A stretch of DNA of 64,000 nucleotides. It comes from Paramarasmius palmivorus. Its lineage: Eukaryota; Basidiomycota; Agaricomycetes; Agaricales; Marasmiaceae. The stretch is from positions 930,001-994,000 of the forward strand of contig JAYKXP010000006.1 of NCBI GenBank assembly GCA_037176845.1, given 5' to 3'. This document shows, piece by piece, positions 34,327-47,713 of this stretch (positions are counted from its first letter, which is position 1; every line of letters begins with the position of its first letter). The notes under the pieces are model-generated. The model was not told where the DNA came from and did not search any database. It worked only from the letters and a program-made list of their open reading frames with translations. Both the position numbers and the translations under genes were made by a program.

Positions 34327-34613
34327 ATATCATCAATACATTCTTCTGATTTACACATTCAAGAAAGGCATGCTTCGGGTTGAAGACAAATACACAATAT
34401 ACTTATACAAGTAAGTTACTCCAAGGAGTCCAAGAAGAGCAAGAAGTACTATGGATACAATGGATTCAAGAAATTCGTTGGGCAAAACTGGTTTACCAGC
34501 TCAAGAAGACCGGAAATCTATCGTCGTACGCTGTTGCACAAGAACAAATGTTCAGTTCTTGGTCGAATGATAAAAGAGACAAGAACCCACCAAGAAATTA
34601 CACCGCAGGTACA

Positions 34614-35869
34614 TTAGTCATCGTTCGCGGCAGTTGGTCGACCAACACAAGTAACATTGGGATTATCAAGGTGCCTCTTCAACGCATCTCGTCGACTAAA
34701 GGTCATCTGACATCCACCAATACGCAATTGTCCCCCGAACATGTAAGGCTGGGCATCCCGCGGTATAGCATATTTATCCTGCTCTCTGACGGGGACCCCC
34801 TTGCACCACCATCCACAACTATGGTCGTTGGTTGAGGGTCGTTCATGCGTCCTAATATGTCGCTGGAAGTCGGGCATGCGCTTGTTCTTTTGCTTCCATG
34901 GACACACTGGACATTGGAAGTCAAAACCCTCGCCGGAGGACCTCTTTGCTGCAGTGAGCATGCTCGAAGACGAAACCTGAACATTACGAGAAGCTGGCGC
35001 GATTCGTGGTTTCTTGGATGGAGAGCCAGAGACGGAGGATAGTGTGCGAACTGGTACTTTCGACAGTGTACGTCGTACGCTACGACCTTTCTTTAATGGT
35101 GATAGAGGCGGAGACGGCTGGTATTCATCGTCTGTGGGCAAGTCGTCTTCCTCGTCTGCGTCAGAGTCCAGCTCCGGAGTTTTGCGTTTGAGGAAGGCGG
35201 CGCGACGAGTAGGTGAAGATCTGGCATGATGTGTAGGTAGTGAAGGTGAAGATCCGGCGGTACGTGAAGGCGCAGCTTCCGGAGTAGGAGCTCGCGGCAA
35301 TGGGGGTGTAAGTGTGCGGTGATGTGATGAAGAAGCTTCCGACGAAGACTTTTGTACATTCTCGCAACGCTGAGGACGCCGCGCGCTATCGTATGGGTTG
35401 TATGGAGCGTCCGAGCTCTCGGAAACATTCTGGCTGTTGCAATAGGTTCAGACTCCTTTCTTTTGCACAACAGAAAAAGTACTCACAGAGCAGAGCTTCT
35501 ATAAACCCGACCATTATGAAACTCGAACTCCTCGTTGTTCTGTGCCAAGTCCAGCGGCTCAACGTCCGTATCCGAATCGCTGTCGCGCTCGGACTGACCA
35601 TCAAAATGCCCTGGAGTCGTAAAGTCATCGGCCTTCGTAGGCGATGAAGACGCCGACGAACTGGGTGAAGAGAACTCGACTGGACTCAAAGAGCCGGGAT
35701 CTTCCAAGGCCCCTGGACTTACGGTGTGATCGTCATACATTTCATGTCCTCCCAAAGACCGAAACGCCTCTTTGACCAGGTCAAGCGTACCCTCGTCGTC
35801 CGGGATCCTGCGAAGTTTTTCGGCAAGTGCGTATTCTGAAGCTCGTCTGCCGTCTGAGAGATATGCCAT
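34614..35869 (-). CDS. C2H2 zinc-finger protein, probable transcription factor
   Basis: Two exons (35487-35869 and 34614-35433) give about 400 aa. The first part has LRRIPDDEGTLDLVKEAFRS followed by acidic and Ser-rich sequence. The middle is Pro/Ser-rich and basic (KKGRSVRRTLSK). The C-terminus holds one clear C2H2 finger (FQCPVCPWKQKNKRMPDFQR-HIRTH) and a second atypical one (CQMTFSRRDALKRHLDN). The N-terminus is uncertain: the frame stays open above the chosen ATG to 35917 but without another ATG, so an extra upstream exon is possible. It converges with mS41. Confidence 0.75.
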
Positions 35870-36630
35870 GGGGGAAGTGGAAAGGCCTGGAGAATGTGAT
35901 GGAAATGAAGGGTTCAACGACGTGCATCCGAATGGATACCGCTATATATACAGGGTTCTTTCTTCATGATGAACGCGACTTTCTGTTTCAAATCTTTGTT
36001 TTCTGCGAAGTAGGCACCACCCTCGTTATTATCACCTCGTTTTGATTGTGTTTTTTTTGTGAATTAGTCCAAAATGGGTAAGTCCCGGTGATGCATGCAC
36101 AAAAAGGGCCTTTTCCGCCCTTTGTATCTCAGCTTTGAACCGAGCTTGGACCATCATCACCATGTCGACTGGACAAAGAGCATGTTCAAGCGGACGGGCC
36201 GTCAACATTGCTCACGACGAGTTGCTTGGAGGTCTTGTTTTAATTGCCGCTAGAACTCATTACGAGAGTGAAAATTTTCTTCATTCTAGTGTGAGAGAAG
36301 AACACGTCAAATATGAAAACCCGCTAGAAGTTGAAGATACACTGAGGCCCATAGCGAGTAAAATTTTCATTGCCTATTACACTAATGATGCATGATGTGA
36401 CCCTATCGAATTCCGAGGCAATGAAAACATACTTGGTATCGGCTGGCCTCGGTTATAACGAGGCCAACATGAGGCTTTCAGTGGAGGCATCATCTGGATG
36501 ATAGATAAAGGATGGAAGCAACAAGTCAAGAGGGTAGCACAAAGGAGTGGTAAACACGTTGCAGAGCGCCGACACCAAAGCTCTTGAATGTCACCCCAGG
36601 AAACTCCGACGGGTTTAATTGATATCGATA
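35870..36630. other. intergenic region, no supported gene
   Basis: This spacer lies between the starts and ends of two leftward genes. It has a T-rich tract followed by an ATG-GTAAGT at 36074 that imitates a tiny first exon, and an 86-codon frame at 36135-36395 of unknown meaning. Neither can be developed into a recognisable gene. Confidence 0.4.
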
Positions 36631-37694
36631 TCACGAGGCCTCATCATGAAGGAAGACATATTCTCGGTTGGACTGCCCGAATTTGATGACTTGGGAGTGC
36701 AACACAGAAAAGTTAGTTACGGTATAGATGGAGAGAAAGACCCTTCGTACCATCGCCAGCTTTAAGTTCATAGTACCGAGAGGTCGGTATCGCATCATCA
36801 TTGACATGAGTACCATTGGTCGACTCAAGGTCAATTATGAATGGTCTGGGCAGAACAGTAATTTAGTACAAGGGTCGGAAAATGCATAAAAAACGGCGTA
36901 CTTCACCACACCCTTGGAGCCTCCATACTCATCCTTCTCTTGAATGTGGCGATCTGTCAAGGAGGTGAAAGGTAGGTGCAAGGCAGATCAGAAGCAGACG
37001 CACATTGAATAACAGCATGTTGCTTCGAACATGATGGATGTTCGATTGCGATATCCGCGACTAAACGGTCTCGCCCGATTAGATATGCACTTTGACGGTG
37101 GACATGTAGCAATTCTGAGACACAAGCATTAGTTCGAGTGTACCCCAAAAAGCGAATGATTGAAGACTCACCCACTTGTTCTGACCCCTTGAAAACATAT
37201 AGTCTCCAGTTGAGGATTGGTTTTCTCGCTTCAGGCGGCTCGTTATACTTCAACACTGTACTATTCTTCCCATCAACACTCTTCACTGTGTTTGTTTCCG
37301 CAGCCAAAAGACCCGAAGCACCAAAGTTGGGTTTTGCCTTGTTCACCGGGGGTGATTTGGAACGAGAGCGAGATTTCCGTGAGCGAGGTGACGCGGAACG
37401 TCTGTTTCTGTTTCCGTCTCTGTCCACATCCCTATCACGCTGGCGGTCAAAACGTTCTCTATCTCTTCTTCGTTCGCGTTCTCTATCTTCTTCCCTATAT
37501 CCATAACGGTCTTCCTCGCGCCTATAAGAGTTTCGGCTACTTCTCGACCTGTCTGAGTCTGGGCGGTATTTTCCAGAGTCGTCGTCGTAGTCTCGTCGCC
37601 GTGAGTTCGAGCCATAGTCGTCTCGTCGTCTATAAGAGCTGCCGCCTTCGTTTCGTCGTGAGGGAGGTGAGCGTGAGCGTGAGTCCCGGGGCAT
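36631..37694 (-). CDS. PML1: FHA-domain splicing factor PML1/SNIP1-like
   Basis: Five exons (37172-37694, 37004-37114, 36902-36953, 36751-36845, 36631-36689) give about 279 aa. The first half is an RS/RD/RE-rich basic-acidic region with SRSKSPP. The second half is a forkhead-associated domain: ILNWRLYVFKGSEQVELLHV, HRQSAYLIGRDRLVADIAIE HPSCSKQHAVIQYR, then DLESTNGTHVND and LKAGDVIKFGQSNREYVFLH. This is the arrangement of human SNIP1 and yeast Pml1, a subunit of the RES complex that retains unspliced pre-mRNA in the nucleus. All FHA core residues (GR, SxxH, NG) are present. Confidence 0.9.
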
Positions 37695-40600
37695 TTCCAA
37701 CTGGTGAGAGTTGTGCAGTCACTGAGCGCTGAGCAGTGACTGTGATCCCGAAGACTAGATTTCACATCACGTGGACAGATCCTCACAAAACACGACGCGT
37801 CAGCTGGCTGCGCAATTCCATTGTCGACAGCTCGGTGAGTGGTAATACGGACGCAGTAGGAAGAATAGATCACCCACTGCTGCATAGATAAGAGAAACCC
37901 ACGCACGACAACAGCACGAGGAGCGAATATTTCAAATAGTGGCTGGCGTGTCTACCTGTGTCTATTAGGATTACTTTTTAATACCTAGAGAATAGCGTCC
38001 GAGTTCCAATGCAGAAGGTGACCTTGGTTCTTATCTCGAGGAGCTGCATAATTAATGATCAGTTTCATAATAAGAACCAAAAGTCATCCTCAGTCTGATA
38101 TTGCACCCGAGCAGCGGAGGCCAATCTCAGCGTTTAACACGACGATATCCACAAAATTTTGGACACACCAGGCGCCGAACAACCTTTATTGCACCCGGCG
38201 CAAGAAGCCTCCTCAAGCATGAGCCCAATGTGAGCGCCAAAATAAGATGCTCGACGCAATTGCACCCGTGCCGTGTACCTTTGCGGGGGAGATTTACAGT
38301 CCTGTGAAGGGACGCGCAAAACTGCTTCCGGTGCAGTTGCAGTGTAGTGCCCTGAGGAATAACTACCATTTCCGGTAATTTTTAATGCGAAGTGGCTATG
38401 GATTTGCAACCGACCCTCGGGGATTTGCAGACCAAGTCCGCGAAGGGGTAATTTTGATATTAAGATTGTACGCTTTGACTTGCAATACTTGGCCGCTCAG
38501 TGCCCAGCGCTTAGAGCGTAGATCGTGTCGGGAAAATGACCAGACAGGTTACGACTACCATGTTGATATTGGGCGTGTCTCTTAACCGAGTTGGAAGATG
38601 CGTAGTAATCTGGAGCCTCTCAATGGATTCAGGTGATTCCTTTGCATTCCTAATATGATTCTAGATCAACTACTTTGAGTTGCTAGTGTCTCACTGGTTG
38701 ACGCGACTCGTATACCGGTGGAACGTCCTAATATATCCGAATTAGTTGCGAGGGACGCACAGTTACAACGGCGATCGCTCTCCAAAATTCACAGACCATC
38801 TAGCCGTGATTGTATGGCCTAGCATTCATGAAGAAAAACACGATACCAACGACTCGTAGTACTACTTGTCACCGCCAAGGTCGGAGCTTAACGATAGTCA
38901 AGTGCTATATGCGCTTTCATTTATGAGAAAAATTTAGAAATATTAGTGCCACCAGTCACTCGTAAATACGTTTCCAAGTTCTAGAAAAATCACGGTGCTT
39001 TTAACTCAAGACGCGTTACACCAAAATCAGATATGATATTATATCAAGTCGAGTCCCCGCCACCCTTGTGATCGTGATGAATATCCCGATCTTCCAACAG
39101 CGGCTGATAATCGATCATCAAGGGTTCGCGGTTCGCCAGAATCGAGAATCTAGAACATAACATTTCTTCCCGCATATATGTTGGAAAAGAAGCAACGCCA
39201 CTTCGTCATTGATGCTTACTTGTGGCGAATGGAAAAAAACATGAGATGGATATCAATCCAACAGCGCCACGCAGTGCTACTAGTATCTACTCACACGATT
39301 CGTCTCCGAGGATATGGGTTTGCCAACGGTTGAATGACACCGGGAAGGAGAGTTTTGGAGAGCGGACCTGGAGTCATAGTTTGAGTTTATGGGAGAACTC
39401 GGAAGAAAGGACCGTGGTAGTATAGTAGTATTCCAGGGACTCGATAATATCCAAGAAGCTTGGGAGAGGAGACCGTCACTACGCACCACTAGCATGCTTT
39501 GAGACTGGTGCTTTCGTGTTTCAGGGCGAACGACCATGCTGGATTTCCCGACGAAAGCTTCTTTGATCTCCTCGGCCATGAAAATCCGACGCAGAGTAAT
39601 CGAGGAATCGGATGCTTCTTAGACAGTCCTACGATTCCAGCGGACCTGGTCAAAGTAACTCGTGCTTTTGTGTGAGCTTGAGGTTCTGAGCGACGAGCAT
39701 TCCAGGGCGATCATACGTCACCGTATGCCAACCGACGAGTCGCACCAACAATAGACTTCCACAGACCCAAAATTCCGAGTCCGAGAGAGTCAGCGGATCG
39801 ACGAAGCCTCAGATGCACGATCGGTGGCGGAACAACCACTAAAGTTTGCAAGTACAAAAACAATCACCCCGTCCTGGGATTGGTGGAACTTGACAAGCTT
39901 GTCATCCCGCCTTGAGCAAAACCTTGATTTTGACTGGGAATTTCCGGACAGCCAATAGCAGTCTGCAGACTCTAATTCCCAAACAGGATCAATAGCTCGT
40001 GTTCCAAGTTCCTTCCTGAAACGAAGCAGATGTTCTCTGATCTGATGTGTGAGGGTGTTCTGGTGGTGAGAAACGTCTTTGTTTGAAAGCCGAAGTGCGA
40101 ACTGCGAATGTGTTGAAGGGGACGGTGCGGGGACTTGAGTCATTGCGTGTATATGTTGAAATCTGAATAGCTAGGATGACAATGATTGATTTGACCGTCG
40201 TGTAGTGACTTTTACCTATATTAGGTTATTAGGCTGTCAGTCACCATTGGACCTTGGATCGACATGAGCGGCAAAAGTTTTCACCAAGGTTCAATCTAGA
40301 CGGTATCGAGGTTGTGTTTGAAATAGCACGTCCAAGTCGCATCTTTTACCTCCCCAAGAGGAAGGGAAACTAGACTCTACATGTGAGCAATGATCAATTC
40401 GACCGTCGTATAGCGACTCTGCCTTTATCTGTATCAAGCTGATCAGTCACCATCGAGCTTTGGAATCTTGGATTCTAGACGCCAGAACAAATGGCTGTAT
40501 CTGTACTAGAAAATCAATGTTTACTTCCCAAAAAAACAATGATGAAAAATACTACTTATGAGCCACATTCCTCGACGTCGGACTTGACCTCCTAAAAAGG

Positions 40601-42689
40601 AGTAACCATTACTTCTCCAAGTTCCAAGCCTGCACGGAAATCAACGCAGTTTTAAAAAATCAAATTCAACACCAGGAACAAGGACTATGCCCGAAAGTCA
40701 ACCTGCGAGTTCCCCGTAGCTTGGAGAAGGTAAAGACCGTGCTATATCTATGCCACAGAAGAGTCAGAAGAATTGACACCTTCGTGCCTCGAGACACTGA
40801 TTGGGTGATGAAACCAGGGAACAGGGAACAAGCACAGATCTCTCCAACTTGGAAGTTCACGAAAAAAATAACCCAACGCGCTTATCTGTATCAGAAAGCA
40901 AGAGAGAACATTGCTGTAGCTAGTCAGAACTTGGTAGTGATGAAACGAATAAGGATATATTCACCAACACTGGATTCTTCTTCTACTAGGAGAACGTCCA
41001 GCGGTGTGAGACGCCACAGAAGCAAGAGGCGCAAACCTGGAGAGATATCTCGTTGGTTGCTGCTGAGCCGCCACAGTCTCCTATCGCCCGACTGGTAAAC
41101 CAAGAAGGCGCAAAAAAAACTCACCTTGAATTTTGGAGAGACATCTCGTTGCTACTCCAAAGATGATGATCAGCGGTACGCGTCTGTTCGACTAGCGACT
41201 AACGTTTCATTCGGGGCGTGCCTGTTTCCGAAGCCACTTTGAAGTTCTAGGTTCCAGGTTCCACGCAGAGTAGGTAAGAAACGTGCCACAGAAAAAGCAG
41301 AAAGAAAAACACATCCCTGAGTCGTACGTCGAATCTCACAGGCCCGATTTCCGAGTTCCGAACTCATAGGGGGAAAAACCAACCTTCCGCGCTTATCTCT
41401 ATATATCAGAAAGATCCCTGACAGTGGTTAATTAATTTTCAGGTAGTACTGCAGCGCAAGACAAATGAGGATATATTATAATCACTCACGAGTCACAAAG
41501 TCCTCATATCTTCCACACACACACATCCCCACAATCACTGTCCTAGCCGTGGAGAGATACCTGCTGTGTCTAGAGTTTCTCCGACTCGTCAATTGTCAAG
41601 ACACCGGTTTGAATGTCTAGCGATTGTGGCGTGTGCCTGTTTTTCGCGAGTAGGTTAGTCCCAAACCCAATTTGAGAGCGTAGGACAAGAATAGTGTGTT
41701 TCCAGGGTAGGCGGATCAATAGGGACTCTGGCAGAACAGTTGAAGACGGATTGGATACTGGTTGACACCACAATCTCAGGCTCTCATTTGTATGTAAATC
41801 AGTGAGTAGATCCCTCGTCGTCGTCGTTCAACCGCACGAGTGATCATCAACAAAACTAGCCTGAAAGAGGACGGTTAGTATTGGTGCGTACACTTTGTCG
41901 ACGAACCTGAATGTCACCGTGCTACTAATGCCACCGCAGAAGGAAAAACCATACAGCCGACAACTCATTTCTTCGTGGCTCGAAAGATTGATTGGGTGAT
42001 AGACGCAGAAAACAGTGCTGCACAGGACACCGTGACACATCCGTACCGTCCTAAATTCCGAGTTCTGGCGTCTACAAAAGAAACAATACATATAAACCGA
42101 CGCGCTTATCTGCATCAAGGAAGGGACCCACTGTGGCTCGTACTGATGAGACCAATTACGCCCCAGTTCTGTGCGTATTCTAGTTTTGGTTTTGAATACG
42201 CGTACCCCGCACGCCACAGGGTCCCGAATCCTATCCCCAAGTCTACCAACAGTGATCAATCAAAGCGCCTCATTGCAATTGCTGCGCGGCTCCAAGCTGT
42301 ATTTAAAGTTGTCCCGCAATGCAAAAAAGGTGACGATCAGCGCGAGGCGCTAGGCGTCAATCGTTTGTGGCGTGCAGTGACCAGTAGGCGCGTCACCACT
42401 GACCACTGACCAGCCAATCAATGGCGCAAAAAAGCGTTTTGATATCGCAAGTGGTGATGATCTGCGTTATTTGGTCAATCTCTGTAGGAAAGCAAAAATA
42501 TATTTGAATTGCCTGACCGTCCGTGAACGAGACGTCCGAGGCGAGACACCAGAAAAGCTCCAATCCCAAGGTAGACGGCCGCGGATCGAAGAAGTAGCTC
42601 GAGAAACCGTGGATAGACAGAAGGCAGAACGGCCACCGCTACGATCTTCCATCGTAGCGTAAATCGGTATTGTGCTGTGACCCTACGAA

Positions 42690-43330
42690 ACGTACTAGAG
42701 AGAGGACGGTTAGAACTTGACTTTTGACGACGACGTCAGGGTTAATTTACCTTGTGTCCCTCGTTGACGACCAACTGTTACTCCGAGTGATATGATAGTT
42801 TTTAATTAATTAAAGAATACGCGTAGCGCGTACCTTTACCAGGGCTACCGTCCTACCCGACTGATTCAAGAGAGGGAGAAGTGATCACACAGCAGCGTGG
42901 GTGATGGTGCGAACTCGTGAGATGGATGTGGATAACTGTCGGGTTCCTAAGGTAGGCGGAGAGGGAGAAGACGCGTCAGGTTACAGGTACACGCAAGGGG
43001 TTGAAGTGGTATAGCAGATAAGCTAAAAGGTGATGATTGCGGAGATTTGACAGTGATACTGCCATTGAGAGTCGGGAAGAGGGAAGGACTTGAAATCTGA
43101 CCCAAAGCAGGAGTTTACAGCAACAGATTTCGGCGGCCGGTGGTGTCAGAGTGTTGAAAATAATCCAGTTTCTTGCGCGAAACAAGCCAATGCGCGCGCT
43201 CTGAGTCTAAATCTCGACTCGCGAGGCATAGACCTATTTGCTGGTAGGTCAGAAAAAGTGTATGGGTTCGTAGGGTAGGCGGATAGGCAGAGAGGGAGAA
43301 GACGCGTCAGCCTTCAGGTCAATCAAGATT
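42690..43330 (+). repeat. degenerate direct repeat, copy 1
   Basis: Landmarks gacgtcagggttaat (42732), ggtaggcgga (42951) and atttcggcggccg (about 43127) recur in the same order and nearly the same spacing in the next copy, about 1.04 kb downstream. No open frame is shared between the copies. Confidence 0.55.
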
Positions 43331-43729
43331 GCTCACTGGAGAGATACCACTGCTGTATCTAGAGTTTCTCCGACACGGACAATTTACTTGTTTCCAAGGT
43401 GTCGGGATATCGCTCTGAATTCAAATTCTGGCGTACCTGTTTCCAGAACCCAAGCGATGAGCAGCGTTAATTGTCAAGACACCGGATTGAACTCATTATT
43501 CGAGCAGTGGTGTTTTATAGATCGTGGCGTGCGTGTTTTTTGTTTCTGTTTCTGTTTCTGTAGCGTGCAGGGTTAGCGTCGATCCAGAGTAGCTCTCCCA
43601 CCTTGGAGAGATACCAGGTTGTTGCGTAGTACCAGTACCAGCCTCCAGGCGTTAATTGTCAGGGCACCGGTTTGCATACGATAAGGAGCCTGAGGATGGG
43701 CCAACATACGAAGCGTAGTGTGTTTGACC

Positions 43730-44230
43730 GCTAGCTAAGAGCAGGAAAGTATCGGTTAGCTTCAAACGACGTCAGGGTTAATGCAATGGTTTAATTTACC
43801 TTGTCCAATGTCGACTGACTCCGAGTGATAATTATCTCGCGCGACATCAGGAACCAGTGATTCACCGTCCTACCCGAGAGAGAAGATCATGATGATGTTG
43901 CGTGAATCTGATGTGGGTTGTGGGTGAGTCTGTGAGAAGTATGTGGATGTGTCGGGTTTCCAGGGTAGGCGGATCTAGAGAAGAGCAGAAGACAAGTCCA
44001 GACAAGAATAGCTGGAAACTGGAAATTGGACGGGGTGGTACAGCAATTTTGTGATTTGTTGCGGAGAAGATACCGTGATAAACGCGAAAGATGCAGAAGA
44101 AACAGAAAACAGAAAACCAGTTCGAATTCAGAGTTTTACAGCACCTTGATGGTCGAGGATCGACGTTTTGAATTTCGGCGGCCGATGAATGAGTGGGTTA
44201 GGGATTTGTGTCAGAGGTATGACAATCCTA
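43730..44230 (+). repeat. degenerate direct repeat, copy 2
   Basis: Second copy with gacgtcagggttaat at about 43768, ggtaggcgga at about 43965 and atttcggcggccg at about 44172. It includes a short frame (44026-44322) that copy 1 does not keep open. Confidence 0.55.
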
Positions 44231-44759
44231 GTATCCTCACCTACGAAATATACACACAAAAGGATACCTCCAAGCAAGCTCTGATACTAGGACCTAAACC
44301 TCGTTTTCATCGCGAGGCATAACACCTCTCTCGTAACCACTGACGGTTCCGCAGACGCACATAGAAGAAGTAAAGACAGAAAAAGGGTAAATGGAGGCGT
44401 GAGAAGGGGAAAAGAAGCGGGACCACGATTGGAGCGGACAAGTGTGAGAAAGCGGGAGATGATCGAGGAAGAAGGGATTTGCCGGACCGGCGGGGAAGAG
44501 GGACCAGACGACAATTAGATGTGGGTGTATGTAACAGTAACAGTAACAGGGCAGAGCGAGATTACTAGACGACCATCATCACCGTGAACGATTGAATGAC
44601 TGAATGAATGAAGGAACCAAGAATGTTTTTGAGGGAATGAGTGCCGTAAAAGATACTGTGAGACATTTTGTGGGTTTTTTGGTTTCGGGGATAAGCGAAT
44701 CGAAGCGAACATATAAAGAGGCCATACGCTTGGAAACCAATAACCGGTAATGCGCCGTC

Positions 44760-47713
44760 ATGGATCCATTATCATACACTGAACTCGAACTCTCTCCAGA
44801 TTTCGTTCAACCGCTATCTCATTACAAACGAGCTTCTCTATCTGGCTCTAGCACTGGGGTTGTACCTGGGGCTGCGGTAGAGAAACGCAAATCTCGCCAA
44901 AAACCCAAGATTGAGTTAGCTCCTGATCAACCTACGACTACGCAGGGCAAACAACGCAAGAGGGTTTATGTTGCTTGTTTACAATGGTAGGTCCCCCTCT
45001 TCCCCTTTCTCTATTATTTGAGTAAGCGCTAACACACACCTACGCAGTCGAACTCGTAAAATCCGCTGCGACGGTACCAAACCCGCATGCTACAACTGCA
45101 CACACCGTACAACCAGTACCGGTGAATGCAACTATGATACTGTACCTCGTAGACGAGGACCAGATAAAACGCCTGGTGCGAGACAGCGTATGGGAAGGGA
45201 TAACCTCGATATCACTGCTTCAATTCTGGTGTGAGGAGGAGACGTACTAGACGTCCTGAATCCGAACCCATCGCCGAGCCCGCACCTGTACCTACATTCC
45301 ATTCCCCATCGTCGTCTGGCAGCGGTAGTGGTAGCGAGTACTTGCAGTCTCCTATCATCGCTCCCTATCAACAGCAGCAGGAACAGTATAACCTGGACCA
45401 CCATCATCATTACCAACACGCTGTCGATAACCATGTTTATCAACAACAACAGCAACAGCAACAACTATCCCATCAGCTGCAGGTATGGAGATTTCCATAT
45501 GCATTCCAGAGTCACACTTGCTGATCCCGGCAGGTCGCTGTACCCCCAGGGACAGGCGCAGGGACAGGCGCAGGGTATATCACCCCAATCGACGACGACC
45601 CCGACGACCCCGATGAGTACGAACCAATACACCACCAACAACAACAACAACTCCCCAACACGCCTTCCTCAGCATTCACCAAAAAAACATGGTTCGAGTC
45701 GCTCTGTTCGTTGTATTACCACACCCACATCGACATAGACGCCTCCTACCACTGCCATGCGTTAACACCTTCCCAACGCTCCCAAGCGTTCAGCCTCATC
45801 ACGAAAGACCTCAAATTCATCTTTGGGTCTTCGAATTATTGGTTTTCGTTTATACATCTACCGTCGTTTTTGGGACAGTTTTATTCCTACTCTTACACCC
45901 CCACACACCCGAGCCCAACCACTCTCACCACACCCAAACCCAAACACTCCAACCATCCCTTCTACTATCCCTACTCTCCCTATCAACCTTCTTCCAATCC
46001 TCCGAACTAGGCCTCTCCGCCGCCGGACGCACACGCGCACTCCACCTCCGGGACCTCGCCCAATCCGCATTCGACGCCTCGTTCGCCTCTGGTTGGATCG
46101 ACGAAACGCTCGCCCAAGCAGCTTGGATACTCGCTTTATTCGAGGTATGCAGTCACCCGAACCACTCGAGCGCGCGAAGCGTTGGGGCGATTAGGGTGTT
46201 GGATGGGGTAATTGCTAGTTTGGCGTTGACGGGGGTTGATAGAGGTGATGGGAGGGTGTGTGTTTGGGGGAGGGGGGAGGTGCCTGGTGTGGCGACGACG
46301 ACGCAGGCGGGGTGTTCTGGGTATGAGTTTGGGTATGAAGGGCAGGGGCAGTTGCCTAGTCCGATTTCTCCAGTCGCGCTTCCCCGACCGGCGCCAACCA
46401 ATTTTCCCGCGCCCCAAACACAAACTCCCACGCTCCTAACCCCAACACAAGCGCCCAAAATGCAGGGTGCACATGTCACCTATCAACACTCTCAACACAC
46501 TGTCAGCTATCCCTTTCCTACGCACCTCTCTGGGCACAGACTCCGGCGTGGAACCCGGATTGGGATCAAGGAGAGATTAGGAAGGAGAGTATAAGGAGGT
46601 TATGTTGGAGTGCGAGTAGTTTGGCTGCTGGACATGTTAGTTATGCGGTTGCTGCGAGGACGGAGTGGGTTGGTGAGCTTGGGGCTGGTGGGGGTGTTGG
46701 TGGGGCTGGGGATGGTGGTATGGGTGGTGCAGGGGGAAGGAGGAGGAAGGGGTTGTTTATTGGGGATCCTGCGAATGTACGTCGTTTAAGCTTTTTTTTT
46801 TGATGGGCGCTAACCAAAACAAAACAGTATGCGTTGTTGTTCTCGGGTGAAAGCACGTTATCGCATCCTTCGTTTCCATACGCAAACACGATATCACCTA
46901 AAGAATCCGTTTGGGCGTTGTACGACCGGTGTTTTTTGTTATGGAACTCTTGTGTGAAGATGCGCTTTTCGACGGTGGCTACGCCGGGGCAGAAGGCTGA
47001 TTTTGCGATAAAGAGTTGGTTGGAGGCTGATAGGATTGAGGAAGCGTTGAATAGGCATACGTGTGGGATTGAGAAGGCGTTTATTTTTCAGGGGAGGGAG
47101 TATTTGTTCAAGTGAGTGGTTAAACTTATGTTGTGGTATTGGGAAGTGGGCTGATGAGTGTGGGCAGCACGAGGATGTGTATAACGTATGAATTTCAGAG
47201 GTATATACCGATGGTGAATAGTGAGATGAATGGGATGTTTCATAGTCGAAAGGCAGAGGAGTGGTGTAAGTGGCCTCATGTTTACCCTTTACTTTACTAA
47301 CCCTGCCGCTAGTAACACACCAAGCAAACGTCGCCCAACGATTCATGTACGGTCTACACACCATAACCGGCAACTCTTCCAACCTTCTCGCTCGGAGACC
47401 GTTTTTCACTTTATGGTTTATGGCGCAAGTGAATAGGGCATTGACGTTGTGGCAATGTGATCAAGAGATGGTGTTGGCGTTGGAGGTGTGCAAGGCGTTT
47501 TTACCTGCGATTGATTAGTGAGTCCCGCGAGTTATTTTTGTACGCCGATTTTGATGCTAATGACGGTGTAGTTTGAGTGCATTGTGGCCATGCTCTGAAC
47601 AGAGAAAGAGGTATGAAAAGCTCCGAGTGGAATTGGATCGAGCGTGTAGGATTGCAGGGGTTGGTGTACCTCCGCCGATGAATTTGACGTTGAGTTTAGG
47701 TGGCGAGGTGTAA
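44760..47713 (+). CDS. Zn2Cys6 fungal transcription factor
   Basis: Predicted exons: 44760-44986, 45048-45230, 45323-45482, 45534-46320, 46374-46776, 46828-47111, 47168-47265, 47313-47517 and 47572-47713. The zinc cluster spans the first junction (ACLQC-RTRKIRCDGTKPAC-YNC, then GECNYD). Downstream are Gln/His runs, then the conserved middle region of the agaricomycete family (FGSSNYWFSF; STFFQSSELGLSAAGRTRAL; LAQAAWILALFEVCSHP; WNSCVKMRF; HTCGIEKAFIFQGREYLF). Two problems: the 45231-45322 intron is the only one that fits but removes Arg-rich sequence, and within 45534-46320 the frame changes by one base between about 45870 and 45950 with no usable intron. This is a frameshift or a base error in a C-rich tract. 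Confidence 0.75.

Larger units (their letters stand above)
37695..44759. other. 7-kb gene-poor region with degenerate repeats
   Basis: No coding frame here has a recognisable domain, and none extends over introns. The region contains local duplications (for example 40171-40260 against 40383-40466, sharing a gaccgtcgt core), the 1.04-kb direct repeat listed separately, a motif ggagagatacc at 41551, 43338 and 43605, a motif ggtaggcgga at about 41706, 42951, 43275 and 43965, and a (tttctg)n tract at about 43541-43560. It could be a decayed transposon nest or a diverged non-coding array. No transposase or reverse transcriptase remnant was recognised. Confidence 0.55.

Noticed and set aside
36074..36395. 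ATGG-GTAAGT after a T-rich leader, like the first exon of a ribosomal protein or elongation factor gene, and the 86-codon frame behind it
   Set aside because: No following exon with ribosomal or elongation factor sequence could be found in the next 500 bp.
37695..44759. Possible transposon-derived proteins or tRNA genes in the gene-poor region
   Set aside because: I found no reverse transcriptase, transposase, integrase, cloverleaf or box A/B pattern that I could support by eye.
45231..45322. Arg-rich coding-like stretch in the Zn2Cys6 gene
   Set aside because: It looks like family sequence, but phase only works if it is an intron; left as an uncertain junction, not as a separate feature.
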